In this document: one piece after another, positions 27,133 through 34,854 of the stretch
How the letters are laid out: each line of letters opens with the position of its first letter
Position numbering within the stretch: position 1 is the stretch's first letter
The notes under the pieces: generated by a model
Told to the model about the DNA's origin: nothing
The model's input: only the letters and a program-made list of their open reading frames with translations
The model's database searches: none
From: CBDBJK01 sp965206395
GTDB lineage: Bacteria > Chloroflexota > Dehalococcoidia > Lucifugimonadales > CATOSD01
Assembly: GCA_965206395.1 (NCBI GenBank)
Contig: CBDBJK010000034.1
Location: 124,001-188,000 of the forward strand
Length of the DNA: 64,000 bases
Direction: 5' to 3'
Made by a program: the position numbers and the translations under genes

Positions 27133-27668
27133 GACGCCTCCTCTTGTGAGGTTTTCGTGCTCTCACCAGATTGATGCCCCGACTTTGGTCTGTCAGAGGT
27201 TATACCTACATAGTAGAGCGCGGACGGGAACATATTAGGGAAAGCAAGGTTACCCTCGCAGTGCTATTTGGTGACAAAAGGTGAACGTGGCGACTAGCCT
27301 CATAGTCGTTGTCAGGCTAAAACGAAATCAGTGGGTTGTGCTGGACAATTCGCCGATTTCGTAAATCGTGGTCTTGCAGGCCTCTGCAAGGTAGAGGATC
27401 GACATTGTCTGAAGAAATCATGAAGGCCAGAATATCCGAAACAAAGCGGAGCCGGGCCAGAACCAACACCGCGATTCCCAATCGTTCCTGGTTGTGATTT
27501 GCTGCTTAGGGATGACGTTTCCCCTTATTGTGCACTTCTTCATGAAATCCTCACAACTGCATCGTCAATCTTCATGACTTCCTCATTGCTTGTGAAATAT
27601 AGTTCAAGTAGATTGAAAACAGAGAGCAAAAGCTCCTGACAATAGAATCTCAATGTAGGAGGTGCAAT
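27133..27668. other. Intergenic region without recognised gene
   Basis: 536 bp between the divergent small protein gene and the DoxX-like gene. I see no long frame, tRNA or strong hairpin. It must hold both promoters; the last ~100 bp before 27669 are AT-rich and end in AGGAGGT. Confidence 0.5.
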
Positions 27669-28262
27669 ATGGTGACCACGTTGGATAGGAATGACCTCAC
27701 GGCAACAGAGGTCAAAACAACACGGGATGCTCTGACCGTTGTCGAAGAGGCTGAGGAGATCGGCGCACGCAGATCAAACAAGGTCGGCTACCTCTGGGGC
27801 CTCTTGAGGCTCTCGCTGGGATGGATATTCTTCTGGGGCTTTATCGATAAGCTGTTCGGCCTTGGTTTCGCGACTGGTAGTGAAGGAGTCTGGATTAATG
27901 GCGGCTCCCCTGCGAACGGATTCCTCGCCTTCGCTACAAAAGGCCCTCTGGCAGAATTCTATGGCGGCATGGCGGGTAACGTATTCGTCGACTGGATGTT
28001 CATGATTGGTCTGCTGGTCATAGGTTTGCCTCTGCTGCTGGGTGTGGGCGTCAAATTGGCCGGATACGTTGGCACTGTCATGGTGACGCTGATGTACACT
28101 GCCGGGTTTATCTTTCCAGAACACAACCCCTTCATGGACGAGCACATCGTGTACGCGATAATCATGATTGGCCTGACGGTGACTGGTGCCGGGAGGTACT
28201 TGGGTCTCGGCGGAATCTGGACCAAGACGAAGCTAGTCAAGAAGTACCCAATCCTTGAATAG
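27669..28262 (+). CDS. DoxX-like integral membrane protein
   Basis: 197 residues. An acidic soluble N-terminus of about 40 residues is followed by four hydrophobic segments (about 43-60, 100-125, 125-150, 158-175) in the DoxX/DoxD arrangement, with LRLSLGWIFFWGFIDKLFGLGF as the first helix and its typical KLFG turn. DoxD is a subunit of thiosulfate:quinone oxidoreductase, but the family is broad and no partner gene is next to it. Perfect AGGAGGT ribosome site. It is followed by a hairpin. Confidence 0.75.
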   Translation: MVTTLDRNDLTATEVKTTRDALTVVEEAEEIGARRSNKVGYLWGLLRLSLGWIFFWGFIDKLFGLGFATGSEGVWINGGSPANGFLAFATKGPLAEFYGGMAGNVFVDWMFMIGLLVIGLPLLLGVGVKLAGYVGTVMVTLMYTAGFIFPEHNPFMDEHIVYAIIMIGLTVTGAGRYLGLGGIWTKTKLVKKYPILE

Positions 28263-28292
28263 GAAGCCATCGCGACGCAAGGGTAGCATATA

Positions 28293-28324
28293 GAAAGGAC
28301 TCCCAATCATACGGGAATCCTTTC
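28293..28324. terminator. Hairpin after the DoxX-like gene
   Basis: GAAAGGA-C-TCCC (28293-28304) pairs with GGGA-A-TCCTTTC (28313-28324), with one internal mismatch and an 8-nt loop. It is symmetric in A/T flanks and could act in both directions. Confidence 0.65.
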
Positions 28325-28348
28325 TGGGATCTAAGTCTTGGGGGGAAC

Positions 28349-28394
28349 CGAAAAAAGCAAAACCCCCAATGGCTAAGAATAAGCCATTGGGGGT
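28349..28394 (-). terminator. Rho-independent terminator of the zinc-ribbon gene
   Basis: ACCCCCAATGGCT (28362-28374) pairs perfectly with AGCCATTGGGGGT (28382-28394), a 13-bp stem with 7-nt loop. On the minus strand it is followed by TTTTGCTTTTTT, a classic intrinsic terminator for the gene at 28482-28829. Confidence 0.9.
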
Positions 28395-28481
28395 CTCACT
28401 GAATTATATGTCTAAGATCACATCGAGACTGTGAATTGACTACCTAATTGGCAAGCCTATTCAACCTCAATTTCGTGAAGC

Positions 28482-28829
28482 CTAGTATCGGTTAAACGAC
28501 CTGCCACCAACACCGCTGTCACGCTGCTTGCTATAGCAATCGCTGCAATAAACGGGTCGGTCTCCCCTGGGGCGGAACGGAACTTCGGTGTCCTTGCCGC
28601 ACTCAGCACAAACTGCGGGGTGCATCTCACGCCTCATTCCACCACCACCGCCGCCACCAAATCCACCGCCATCAAATCCACGATTTGCTCGGCGGGCCTG
28701 TCGGCATGTCGGGCAGCGCTTTGGTTCGTTTGTATATCCCTTGTCTGCATGATACTGCTGATCGTCAGCAGTAAACACGAAGGTTTGATTGCACTCCACA
28801 CACGATAGATCTCTGTCCTGAAAAGCCAC
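28482..28829 (-). CDS. Zinc-ribbon protein with paired CxxC motifs
   Basis: 115 residues from a GTG start at 28829, chosen because AAGGAG lies eight bases upstream and the protein then begins VAFQDRDLSC like its relatives; an ATG 14 codons upstream has no such support. The first zinc site is CVEC...CPTC with FVFTADDQQYHADKGY between, and the second is CAEC...CSDC with the VPFRPRGDRPVYCSDC pattern. A Gly-rich linker (GGGFGGGGGGG) joins them. This two-ribbon architecture is common in Chloroflexota and Patescibacteria; its function is unknown, perhaps nucleic-acid binding. Confidence 0.85.
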   Translation of the reverse strand: MAFQDRDLSCVECNQTFVFTADDQQYHADKGYTNEPKRCPTCRQARRANRGFDGGGFGGGGGGGMRREMHPAVCAECGKDTEVPFRPRGDRPVYCSDCYSKQRDSGVGGRSFNRY

Positions 28830-29229
28830 TACGGTTCTCCTTTTGAATAGTGTCGGGCTACATCTGATCACCGGGGATTCGCCTTAAAAGGAAAAGCCGT
28901 GGGGACACTTGTGTAGTTCCACTCTTATGCTAGCACACTTGGGGGGCATTCTCAATGGGAATTCTAAATTGGCAACCACAGGTTATCAATCGAGCATTGT
29001 CTAATCCTGCAAATGCCTCAGGCAACCCTTTTATTAGACGATGGTGCAAGGATAAAAGCCTGTGTGATACTTAGCCATTACGCAGAACTTGCCGGACGCG
29101 GATGCAGACGGAACGCAAACTCCTTCGTGTTTTCAATCCTTTAGCATTGTCAATCTATATAGTGCGCGTCCTTTCAACGAATGGCCTCGCCACTCCAAAA
29201 TTTATGAAGGGTAAATCTGAAATGACTAG
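28830..29229. other. Intergenic region upstream of the zinc-ribbon gene
   Basis: 400 bp between the zinc-ribbon gene and the first IS5-type element. No coding frame with family resemblance, RNA gene or strong hairpin is visible. It ends in CTAG (29226-29229), the target-site copy of the element. Confidence 0.5.
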
Positions 29230-30431
29230 GGATACTCTGAACAAGTCTGGGCATAGTAGCATAGAGAATAGCACTGTGTTCGGGGAGATAATTGATGGAC
29301 CAGCCAACATTTGCGGACTTGGAATACGAGAGCAAGAAGCGCAAGACCCGCCGGGAGATATTCCTGGAGCGCATGGATGCTCTGATCCCGTGGGAACAGA
29401 TGGAAGAGCGCATCCGTCCGTTCTATCCCAAGGCGGGCCGAGGCCGTCGACCATATGAGTTGTCGGCGATGGTGCGGATACACTGCGTGCAGTTGTTCTA
29501 CAACTTGAGCGATCCTGGTATGGAGGACATGCTCTACGAGGTCGAGTCGGTGAGACGGTTCGTAGGGTTGAAGCTGTCGGGCCCGCTGCCGGACGAGACG
29601 ACGATTCTGAACTTCCGCCATCTGCTGGAAGAGCATGAGTTGGGGCAGAGTCTGTTCGAGGAGATAAACCGTCATCTGGAGTCCCAGGGACTGCGGCTTC
29701 GGGAGGGGACGATCGTGGACGCGAGCATCATAGAGGCGCCGTCATCGACGAAGAATCGTGCGGGTGAGCGAGACCCTGAGATGCACCAGACGAAGAAGGG
29801 GAACGAGTGGCGCTTCGGGATGAAAGTACACGTAGGCGCTGACGCTGAGACGGGAGTGGTACACAGCATGACTACGACGCCAGCTAACGTGCATGATGTG
29901 ACAGAAGCGCACCGATTGCTGCACGGTGGAGAGAAACGAGTGTGGGGGGATGCGGGGTATCAGGGAGTGGACAAGCGGTTGGAGAATCGAGAGTTGGATG
30001 TGGAGTGGCGAGTGGCGATGAGGCCCGGCCGGCGACGGCACCTGGAGCCTGGCAGCCACGAGGCGTTGGCGGAGAAGCGCAAAGCGTCGGTCAGAGCGAA
30101 AGTGGAGCATCCGTTCCTGTACGTGAAGCGGCGCTTTGGCTACGCCAAGGTGCGCTACCGAGGGTTGGCTAAGAACGCGCAACGGCTGGCATTGCTACTG
30201 GGGCTGGCCAACTTGATGACGGCAGAGCGCCGTCTGGCGGCATGAGAGGGGCGCAGTGAGCAAATCACGGCCGGGGAGCCGCGATGGCTCCGAAAAGCCG
30301 CTTCGAGGCCACAACAGACACGGTCTGAACGCCTCAACCACGACCTGGAACGTCACAAAGATGCCTGAACATCTCCAAAGAACGGAACCACTCTGCCCAT
30401 CCACGCTTGCGCCGAGTTGTTCAGAGGTTCC
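29230..30431 (+). mobile_element. IS5-family insertion sequence, copy 1
   Basis: 1202 bp with imperfect terminal inverted repeats GGATACTCTGAACA (left) and GGAACCTCTGAACA (right, inverted), two mismatches in 14. It is flanked on both sides by CTAG, matching the YTAR target duplication of IS5. It carries one intact transposase gene. Boundaries come from comparison with the second copy at 36103-37304, which has the same length. Confidence 0.92.
29295..30245 (+). CDS. IS5-family transposase
   Basis: 316 residues; N-terminal helix-turn-helix-like IS5 domain (YELSAMVRIHCVQLFYNLSDPGMEDMLYEV), then a DDE catalytic domain with Asp in IVDASIIEAP, Asp in VWGDAGYQG and Glu in VEHPFLYVKRRFGY. ATG 29295 follows GGGGAG; a TTG one codon upstream is less likely. 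The frame is intact, so the element may be active. Confidence 0.92.
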   Translation: MDQPTFADLEYESKKRKTRREIFLERMDALIPWEQMEERIRPFYPKAGRGRRPYELSAMVRIHCVQLFYNLSDPGMEDMLYEVESVRRFVGLKLSGPLPDETTILNFRHLLEEHELGQSLFEEINRHLESQGLRLREGTIVDASIIEAPSSTKNRAGERDPEMHQTKKGNEWRFGMKVHVGADAETGVVHSMTTTPANVHDVTEAHRLLHGGEKRVWGDAGYQGVDKRLENRELDVEWRVAMRPGRRRHLEPGSHEALAEKRKASVRAKVEHPFLYVKRRFGYAKVRYRGLAKNAQRLALLLGLANLMTAERRLAA

Positions 30432-30448
30432 CTAGTACACTATTGAGC

Positions 30449-30482
30449 ATGTTGAGTTGGGCAACTACACCCAACTCAACAT
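30449..30482 (-). terminator. Hairpin downstream of the element gene at 30492
   Basis: ATGTTGAGTTGGG (30449-30461) pairs perfectly with CCCAACTCAACAT (30470-30482), a 13-bp stem with 8-nt loop. It sits just after the stop of the minus-strand gene. There is no T-run, so termination is only probable. Confidence 0.55.
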
Positions 30483-30491
30483 AGAATTTCT

Positions 30492-31166
30492 CTAACCAAA
30501 GCGTTTAGGTCTCCCAGGAGGGCGTTCAATTTGGAGGAGTTCCCTAAGCCGATTAGTATGATAAGCCACAGCATCGTAATTGTAAGGGGCATGGACTCGC
30601 GGAGGCTCATCTGGATAATAAACGTTGTGTAGTCTCTGTTGTTGATATTCAAGCTCTTGATTGATGCACGCAGCCTTACGACGCCAACCTAAATCTGGAA
30701 ACAGTAAATCTAGAAATAGCCACTCTATGGTCTGATCAATGTTTTCCCTGGGTGTAGGTTTTACCATGCCCCACCGTTTGAAATAAGCCTGCACCTGTTC
30801 ATAACGCCTTAGATGATCTTCTGCAAGGGCATTGAACTGTTCAGGTGTTGAACCACGGGGCACTGTATATTCATCAGGCCCTGCATCGTAGAACGACATG
30901 ATTGGGCTATCGTCAGGTCTTAGCAGTATGGCATCATCTTCATTGGGAAATATCAGAGTGCCCACAAATCCGCCGATATTCGGGTTGATCAATCCAGGAT
31001 GAACCATAGTATCTGTTCCCTGCCAGCGAGGGACATATTCTGGAAAAGTTGGATTTGGTTCGGGCAAACCAAGCATACGAGCCTCCCACTTCATTCTTCT
31101 TTGGGAAAGTCTATGCTGGTGCTCATCTCCCAGAGTGTAGAGGAGCGAATACGCAGCCAGGGACAT
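30492..31166 (-). CDS. Hypothetical protein of the tRNA-Cys element
   Basis: 224 residues, no family recognised. Rich in Pro, Tyr, Arg and Trp; the middle (NEDDAILLRPDDSPIMSFYDAG) looks like a beta-rich domain and the C-terminus is basic (RPPGRPKRFG). No signal peptide or membrane helix. The ribosome site at 31166 is weak, and Met24 (31097) is an alternative start. It lies between the IS5 copy and the att end, so it is probably cargo of the integrative element, in one transcription unit with 31215-31649. Confidence 0.55.
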   Translation of the reverse strand: MSLAAYSLLYTLGDEHQHRLSQRRMKWEARMLGLPEPNPTFPEYVPRWQGTDTMVHPGLINPNIGGFVGTLIFPNEDDAILLRPDDSPIMSFYDAGPDEYTVPRGSTPEQFNALAEDHLRRYEQVQAYFKRWGMVKPTPRENIDQTIEWLFLDLLFPDLGWRRKAACINQELEYQQQRLHNVYYPDEPPRVHAPYNYDAVAYHTNRLRELLQIERPPGRPKRFG

Positions 31167-31214
31167 CTAAGACCCCACACCCCTCAATAGCGTCCTGAAG
31201 CTCTTGCATCTGGG

Positions 31215-31649
31215 CTAACAGACTCCTGGTTCGATTTGCTCAGGGGGAGGATCATAGTTGATGACCTTTGGTAGTAAGCGTATTGGATGCGTCCGGGGAA
31301 CAGGTAGCCTTCTCTGAGCTATGTCTTCTGCAATGGAATTCCAATGGAATACTAAGCCGTTAAGACTGGAGGCAGGGGAAAGAAAATTGGCAACGGCATC
31401 TAGTAGCGGAAGAGTTCTTTCATATAGATCATCCAGCATGGCCCGAAAATCAGGCTCTTCACCAAAATGATGCCACAGGTAAACGGCTGCATAAACCGTC
31501 TCGCTGTCTGGATGAACTAACTCGTAGTTGCCGCCATATTTCTGAGTAGAAGGATACCTACTCCCCTTACTGGTGTCCTCGTTTATCATCTCTTCGAAGA
31601 GCTTATTGGAGTCTTCCTGGCTGCCAAAGAGTTTGTCGATGTCTTCCAT
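31215..31649 (-). CDS. Hypothetical protein of the tRNA-Cys element
   Basis: 144 residues, no family recognised. Acidic N-terminus (MEDIDKLFGSQEDSNKLFEEMINEDTSKG) and a mostly helical middle (FRAMLDDLYERTLPLLDAVANFL). Both this and the next gene downstream share Pro/Arg-rich C-terminal parts. First gene inside the att end of the element at tRNA-Cys, 84 bp from the arm-type repeats. No strong ribosome site is visible; codon use is ordinary. Confidence 0.5.
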   Translation of the reverse strand: MEDIDKLFGSQEDSNKLFEEMINEDTSKGSRYPSTQKYGGNYELVHPDSETVYAAVYLWHHFGEEPDFRAMLDDLYERTLPLLDAVANFLSPASSLNGLVFHWNSIAEDIAQRRLPVPRTHPIRLLPKVINYDPPPEQIEPGVC

Positions 31650-31732
31650 GCACCCATTGTAGCTGACGACAGCGCCGCTAGGTTAGGCGTTTTGGATTCG
31701 TCGATGCGGATACGAGCTACTGACACGGCGAG

Positions 31733-31756
31733 GTTAGTGGACAGTAGTGGACAAAA
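31733..31756 (-). repeat. Arm-type repeats of the integrative element (left end)
   Basis: On the minus strand two copies of TGTCCACTA lie in tandem (TTTTGTCCACTA-C-TGTCCACTAAC). The same pair, with 2 instead of 1 spacer bases, is at 39266-39290 on the plus strand next to the integrase. Paired short direct repeats flanking the core are typical arm-binding sites of tyrosine integrases. Confidence 0.65.
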
Positions 31757-31771
31757 CCAGGGTTAAGGGAT

Positions 31772-31804
31772 AAAGCGAAGGCCGGTGATATTTCTCACCG
31801 GCCT
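31772..31804 (-). terminator. Terminator after tRNA-Cys
   Basis: AGGCCGGTGA (31779-31788) pairs with TCACCGGCCT (31795-31804), 10 bp with a 6-nt loop; on the minus strand it is followed by TCGCTTT. It ends the tRNA-Leu/tRNA-Cys transcript. It lies on the element side of the att core, so it was brought in with the element. Confidence 0.75.
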
Positions 31805-31809
31805 GTCTA

Positions 31810-31869
31810 TTATGGGCTATATTGTTGGAGGCGACGGGCGGATTCGAACCGCCGATAGAGGTTTTGCAG
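31810..31869 (-). repeat. att site of the integrative element, in tRNA-Cys
   Basis: 60 bp identical to 39406-39465 but in inverted orientation. It starts in the anticodon loop (CTGCAAAACC), covers the 3' half of tRNA-Cys, and continues ~16 bp past the CCA. Integration of tyrosine-recombinase elements into tRNA 3' halves creates exactly such duplications. Confidence 0.85.
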
Positions 31870-31901
31870 ACCCCCGCCTTAGACCACTTGGCTACGTCGC
31901 C
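31826..31901 (-). tRNA. tRNA-Cys(GCA)
   Basis: 76 nt with encoded CCA. Acceptor GGCGACG/CGTCGCC, D-arm GCC...GGC, anticodon stem GGGGT/ACCTC with loop CTGCAAA (anticodon GCA), and T-arm GGCGG-TTCGAAT-CCGCC. Complete and presumably functional; its 3' half overlaps the att core. Confidence 0.95.
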
Positions 31902-31917
31902 CTATGAAATCACACCG

Positions 31918-32004
31918 TGGTGCCGAGGAGGAGACTCGAACTCCTACAGCCTTGCGGCCACAGCGCCCTCAACGCTGCGTGTCTACCAATTCCACCACCT
32001 CGGC
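31918..32004 (-). tRNA. tRNA-Leu(GAG)
   Basis: 87 nt with a long variable arm (class II) and encoded CCA. Acceptor GCCGAGG/CCTCGGC, anticodon stem CAGCG/CGCTG with loop TTGAGGG (anticodon GAG), and T-loop TTCGAGT. It is 16 bp upstream of tRNA-Cys in the same direction. Confidence 0.95.
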
Positions 32005-32284
32005 CTGGGCAATTCTTCATTCGTCTGCAGTGGCGCCGATAGTCAAGACCCAGCACACCTACCGCGCATATTATAGCCAAAAGTGATTTCGTTGTCCACA
32101 GTGGACATTGACCATTCCAGGCGACCAGACTGCTGATTGAGGGCCTTTCGTATGGTAAATCCATGACTCAGACTTGTGGCGCAACCTTTGATCAATTTGA
32201 TGCACGCTTCGGTTCAAAGGATCGTGCTTTTACACCTCTTTCGAGTCATGTGACTAAAATGAGTACACTCAATCAAGAACTGCT

Positions 32285-33331
32285 TTAAGACCGGGGCCTA
32301 CGAGGTAGAAGGAGGTTGCTATCGCCGAATTCGTGCCACAAGTAGCCAGACTGCACAGCATCAATATACGCAGCCCGCACCATTTCTTCGCCTGCCAGCG
32401 AGTACAGCATCGCCAGATGACTCGCCATCGGATCGTGAAATCCGGTAAGCAGCCCATCCACGACATTGACCTCTCGGCCTGGATGGAGGTAAAGCCTGGT
32501 GAATCCGGTTGTCGGCTTCACCCGTTCTCCGTCCCAGGCAGATTCAAGCGCCCTCACGACGGTAGTGCCCACCGCGATAATGCGGCGTCCTTCATCGTTT
32601 GCTTCGTTTACGGCCTGTGCTGTCGCAGACGACACCTGAAATGGCTCAGCATACATTGGCTGGTCTTCCAGTTCCTCCGAGTCTACCTCCAGGCTCGAGA
32701 CGCCCGTGTGCAGCAGGATAGACTCTATTCCAACGCCTTTCTCTCTCAGGCTATCAACGACTCTTTGTGTGAACGGTCGGGCTGCTGATGGCATCTCGGC
32801 GCTGCCAGGCACTCGTCCGAATATCGTCTGGTACGCCTCCAGGGGGTAACCCTGATCCACGTAACCATACCGAATCGGAGAGCCATGTGCGGCGAGCGTC
32901 GCCCCAACATCGCCGTGTAGACGCACGAACCAGAGACGCTCCAAACCTGGATATTTCGCCACCAAACGCCCGGTCAGTCCAGGGGTTCGAAATTCCTCAC
33001 CTTCTTCCAACGGCAACGGCCCAGGTTTGTTTGAGCTCCAGCGCGGCTCGGCCAGCCATAGCCCATTGCCATAGTCTGTCGAGAGATTCAGGACGAATGG
33101 CCCCACAGACCCCTCTGCTGGCAGGCTGGCGGGTATAGTCGCACTCTCGTTTACAATCAGGAGGTCGCCCGGTGCCATAAACTCGTGAAGATCACGGAAG
33201 CTTGCGTGGATACTGCCGTCGGGTGTCGTCACGAGGAGGCGGATACCGTCACGGTCGAGATCACGGCTTTCGGGCGGGGTTGTTGCCTGAAGATTCTCAG
33301 GTCTGTCGAATAGTAGAACGTTGCTTTTCAT
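32285..33331 (-). CDS. QueA-like S-adenosylmethionine:tRNA ribosyltransferase-isomerase
   Basis: 348 residues, the length of QueA, which transfers the ribosyl part of SAM to 7-deazaguanine in tRNA to form epoxyqueuosine. Recognisable blocks: LHEFMAPGDLLIVNESATIPASL, AEMPSAARPFTQRVVDSLREKGV, ILLHTGVSSLEVD, RRIIAVGTTVVRALES and GLLTGFHDPMASHLAMLYSLAG. The NDTRV motif of classical QueA is NESAT here and the HxMHxE segment is QPMYAEPF, so this is a divergent paralogue and may modify something else. No other queuosine gene is nearby. GGGAGG ribosome site; it overlaps the SDR gene upstream by 4 bp. Confidence 0.8.
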   Translation of the reverse strand: MKSNVLLFDRPENLQATTPPESRDLDRDGIRLLVTTPDGSIHASFRDLHEFMAPGDLLIVNESATIPASLPAEGSVGPFVLNLSTDYGNGLWLAEPRWSSNKPGPLPLEEGEEFRTPGLTGRLVAKYPGLERLWFVRLHGDVGATLAAHGSPIRYGYVDQGYPLEAYQTIFGRVPGSAEMPSAARPFTQRVVDSLREKGVGIESILLHTGVSSLEVDSEELEDQPMYAEPFQVSSATAQAVNEANDEGRRIIAVGTTVVRALESAWDGERVKPTTGFTRLYLHPGREVNVVDGLLTGFHDPMASHLAMLYSLAGEEMVRAAYIDAVQSGYLWHEFGDSNLLLPRRPRS

Positions 33332-34047
33332 GCCGCTACCTCCCAGAGGTCAGATTGTGCCTGGAATCGTTGTCCGCTTACCGACATACGGGGCTGTCCG
33401 AGAAGCCACGCCCAGAACGGCAGAGTAGTTTCTGGCAGAGGACGGTCTGAGATGTCCTCTCCGGGAAAGGCGTCCTGGTGCATTTGCGTACGCATGTCGC
33501 CGGGGTCAACGCTCACTACGGACACTCCGTCGTCTCGCAGCTCGCTTGCCAGCGTTAGCGAAACGAGATCGAGTGCGGCCTTGCTTGCTCCATATGCGCC
33601 CCAGCCAGGATAGCCTCCCAGAGCCGCATCGCTGGAAATGTTGATTACCATGCCTCCGCTTTTTCTAAGGAGCGGCAGGGTCGATTGCACCAGTCCCAAC
33701 GGCGCGATCACGTTAACCCTAAACACCTGCTCAATTGCGTCGAGCGGGTACTCAGCCAGTGTTGGTAGTGGGGATAGCCCCAGGTCCGAGGCGTTGTTGA
33801 CGAGCAGATCAAGCCCGCCAAAGGCTTCTGCTGCCTCAGCCAATCGACGACGATGCTCACCTTTGGAAACGTCGCCCGCAATGGCTACTACCTTGCCACC
33901 ATGCTTTTCTATCATTCGGGCCGACTCTTCCAGCGCATTGGCTCCGCGAGCGGTCAGCACCAGGTCATATCCCTGTTTTGCAAGAAAGTGGGCGAGTTCA
34001 GCGCCAAGGCCACGACTCGCTCCAGTTATCAATGCGACTTTACTCAT
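33328..34047 (-). CDS. SDR family oxidoreductase
   Basis: 239 residues. TGASRGLG near the N-terminus, NNAS(D) in place of NNAG, and the catalytic pair ISSDAALGGYPGWGAYGASK with Ser, Tyr and Lys in place. GGAGG lies before the ATG. The stop overlaps the start of the QueA-like gene, so the two form a coupled pair; SDR plus QueA-like may modify the same small molecule or tRNA (inference). The C-terminus (FPGEDISDRPLPETTLPFWAWLL) is typical of the small SDRs seen next to such genes. Confidence 0.85.
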   Translation of the reverse strand: MSKVALITGASRGLGAELAHFLAKQGYDLVLTARGANALEESARMIEKHGGKVVAIAGDVSKGEHRRRLAEAAEAFGGLDLLVNNASDLGLSPLPTLAEYPLDAIEQVFRVNVIAPLGLVQSTLPLLRKSGGMVINISSDAALGGYPGWGAYGASKAALDLVSLTLASELRDDGVSVVSVDPGDMRTQMHQDAFPGEDISDRPLPETTLPFWAWLLGQPRMSVSGQRFQAQSDLWEVAA

Positions 34048-34150
34048 TGTTGTCCTCCATCACATATTGGCTCTTGCCTGTGTGTACTATCAGCTTAAGG
34101 GAGACAACATATTGGCGCATCGGGCAGGAGTTCAGGAGCAAGGCATATAA

Positions 34151-34177
34151 AAAGGACAGGTTTCGGGCCTGTCCTTT
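34151..34177 (-). terminator. Terminator of the two-component operon
   Basis: AAAGGACAGG (34151-34160) pairs with CCTGTCCTTT (34168-34177), a perfect 10-bp stem with a 7-nt loop. On the minus strand the stem ends in CCTTT and runs into TTATATG. It lies 30 bp downstream of the response-regulator stop. Confidence 0.8.
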
Positions 34178-34206
34178 AGTACGGATAGTGTGGCGTATAG
34201 CTGGGC

Positions 34207-34854
34207 TTAAAGCTCTATCAGCCCTCTCTGGACTGCTATAGCAACTGCCTCGGTGCGATTTCCTGCGTTTAGCCTGCCCAGGATAGAGCCGACGTGGAAC
34301 TTCACTGTTCGCTCCGTTATTCCAAGCCGGTCCGCAATCTCCTTGTTCTGGAGACCCTGCACAAGCAGGCCCAATACCTCCATCTCACGCGGCGTGATGG
34401 AACCGGATTCATCTGGAGGCTCTGTATTCTGGCTCATTTGCCTGAGCAGCTTCGAGGCAATGACTGGCTGCAACAATGAGTCGCCAGCGTGAACGACGCG
34501 AACAGCATCGAAGACCTGATCTCTCGGCGCACCCTTGAGAATGTAACCCTGTGCGCCAGCCTGTACCGCGGCCAGAATGCGTTCGTCGGCGTCGAATGCC
34601 GTAAATATGATTACCCGCACGTTGGGATTGTGCTCTAGCATACGCTTGAGCGCCTCGACGCCATCCATCTCTGGCATTTCAAGGTCTAACAGGACTACGT
34701 CAGGCTGAAGCTGGGCAACTTTCTGAATGGCTTCTGCCCCACTGCCTGCCTCGCCGACCACTTCGAAATCATTCTGAGTGCTCAACACGGCGATGAGGCC
34801 ATCTCTCAGTACTGGATGGTCGTCAGCAACCAGCAAACGAATCGGCTCACTCAA
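34207..34854 (-). CDS. NarL/FixJ-family response regulator
   Basis: 215 residues. Receiver domain with acidic pocket D11-D12, phospho-acceptor D57 (VVLLDLEMPEMDG) and Lys in YILKGAP. The C-terminal LuxR-type HTH reads LTPREMEVLGLLVQGLQNKEIADRLGITERTVKFHVGSIL (first residue Ile in this copy). TTG start overlapping the kinase stop by 4 bp (TTGA), so it is coupled to the kinase. A DNA-binding output regulator; targets unknown. Confidence 0.9.
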   Translation of the reverse strand: MSEPIRLLVADDHPVLRDGLIAVLSTQNDFEVVGEAGSGAEAIQKVAQLQPDVVLLDLEMPEMDGVEALKRMLEHNPNVRVIIFTAFDADERILAAVQAGAQGYILKGAPRDQVFDAVRVVHAGDSLLQPVIASKLLRQMSQNTEPPDESGSITPREMEVLGLLVQGLQNKEIADRLGITERTVKFHVGSILGRLNAGNRTEAVAIAVQRGLIEL

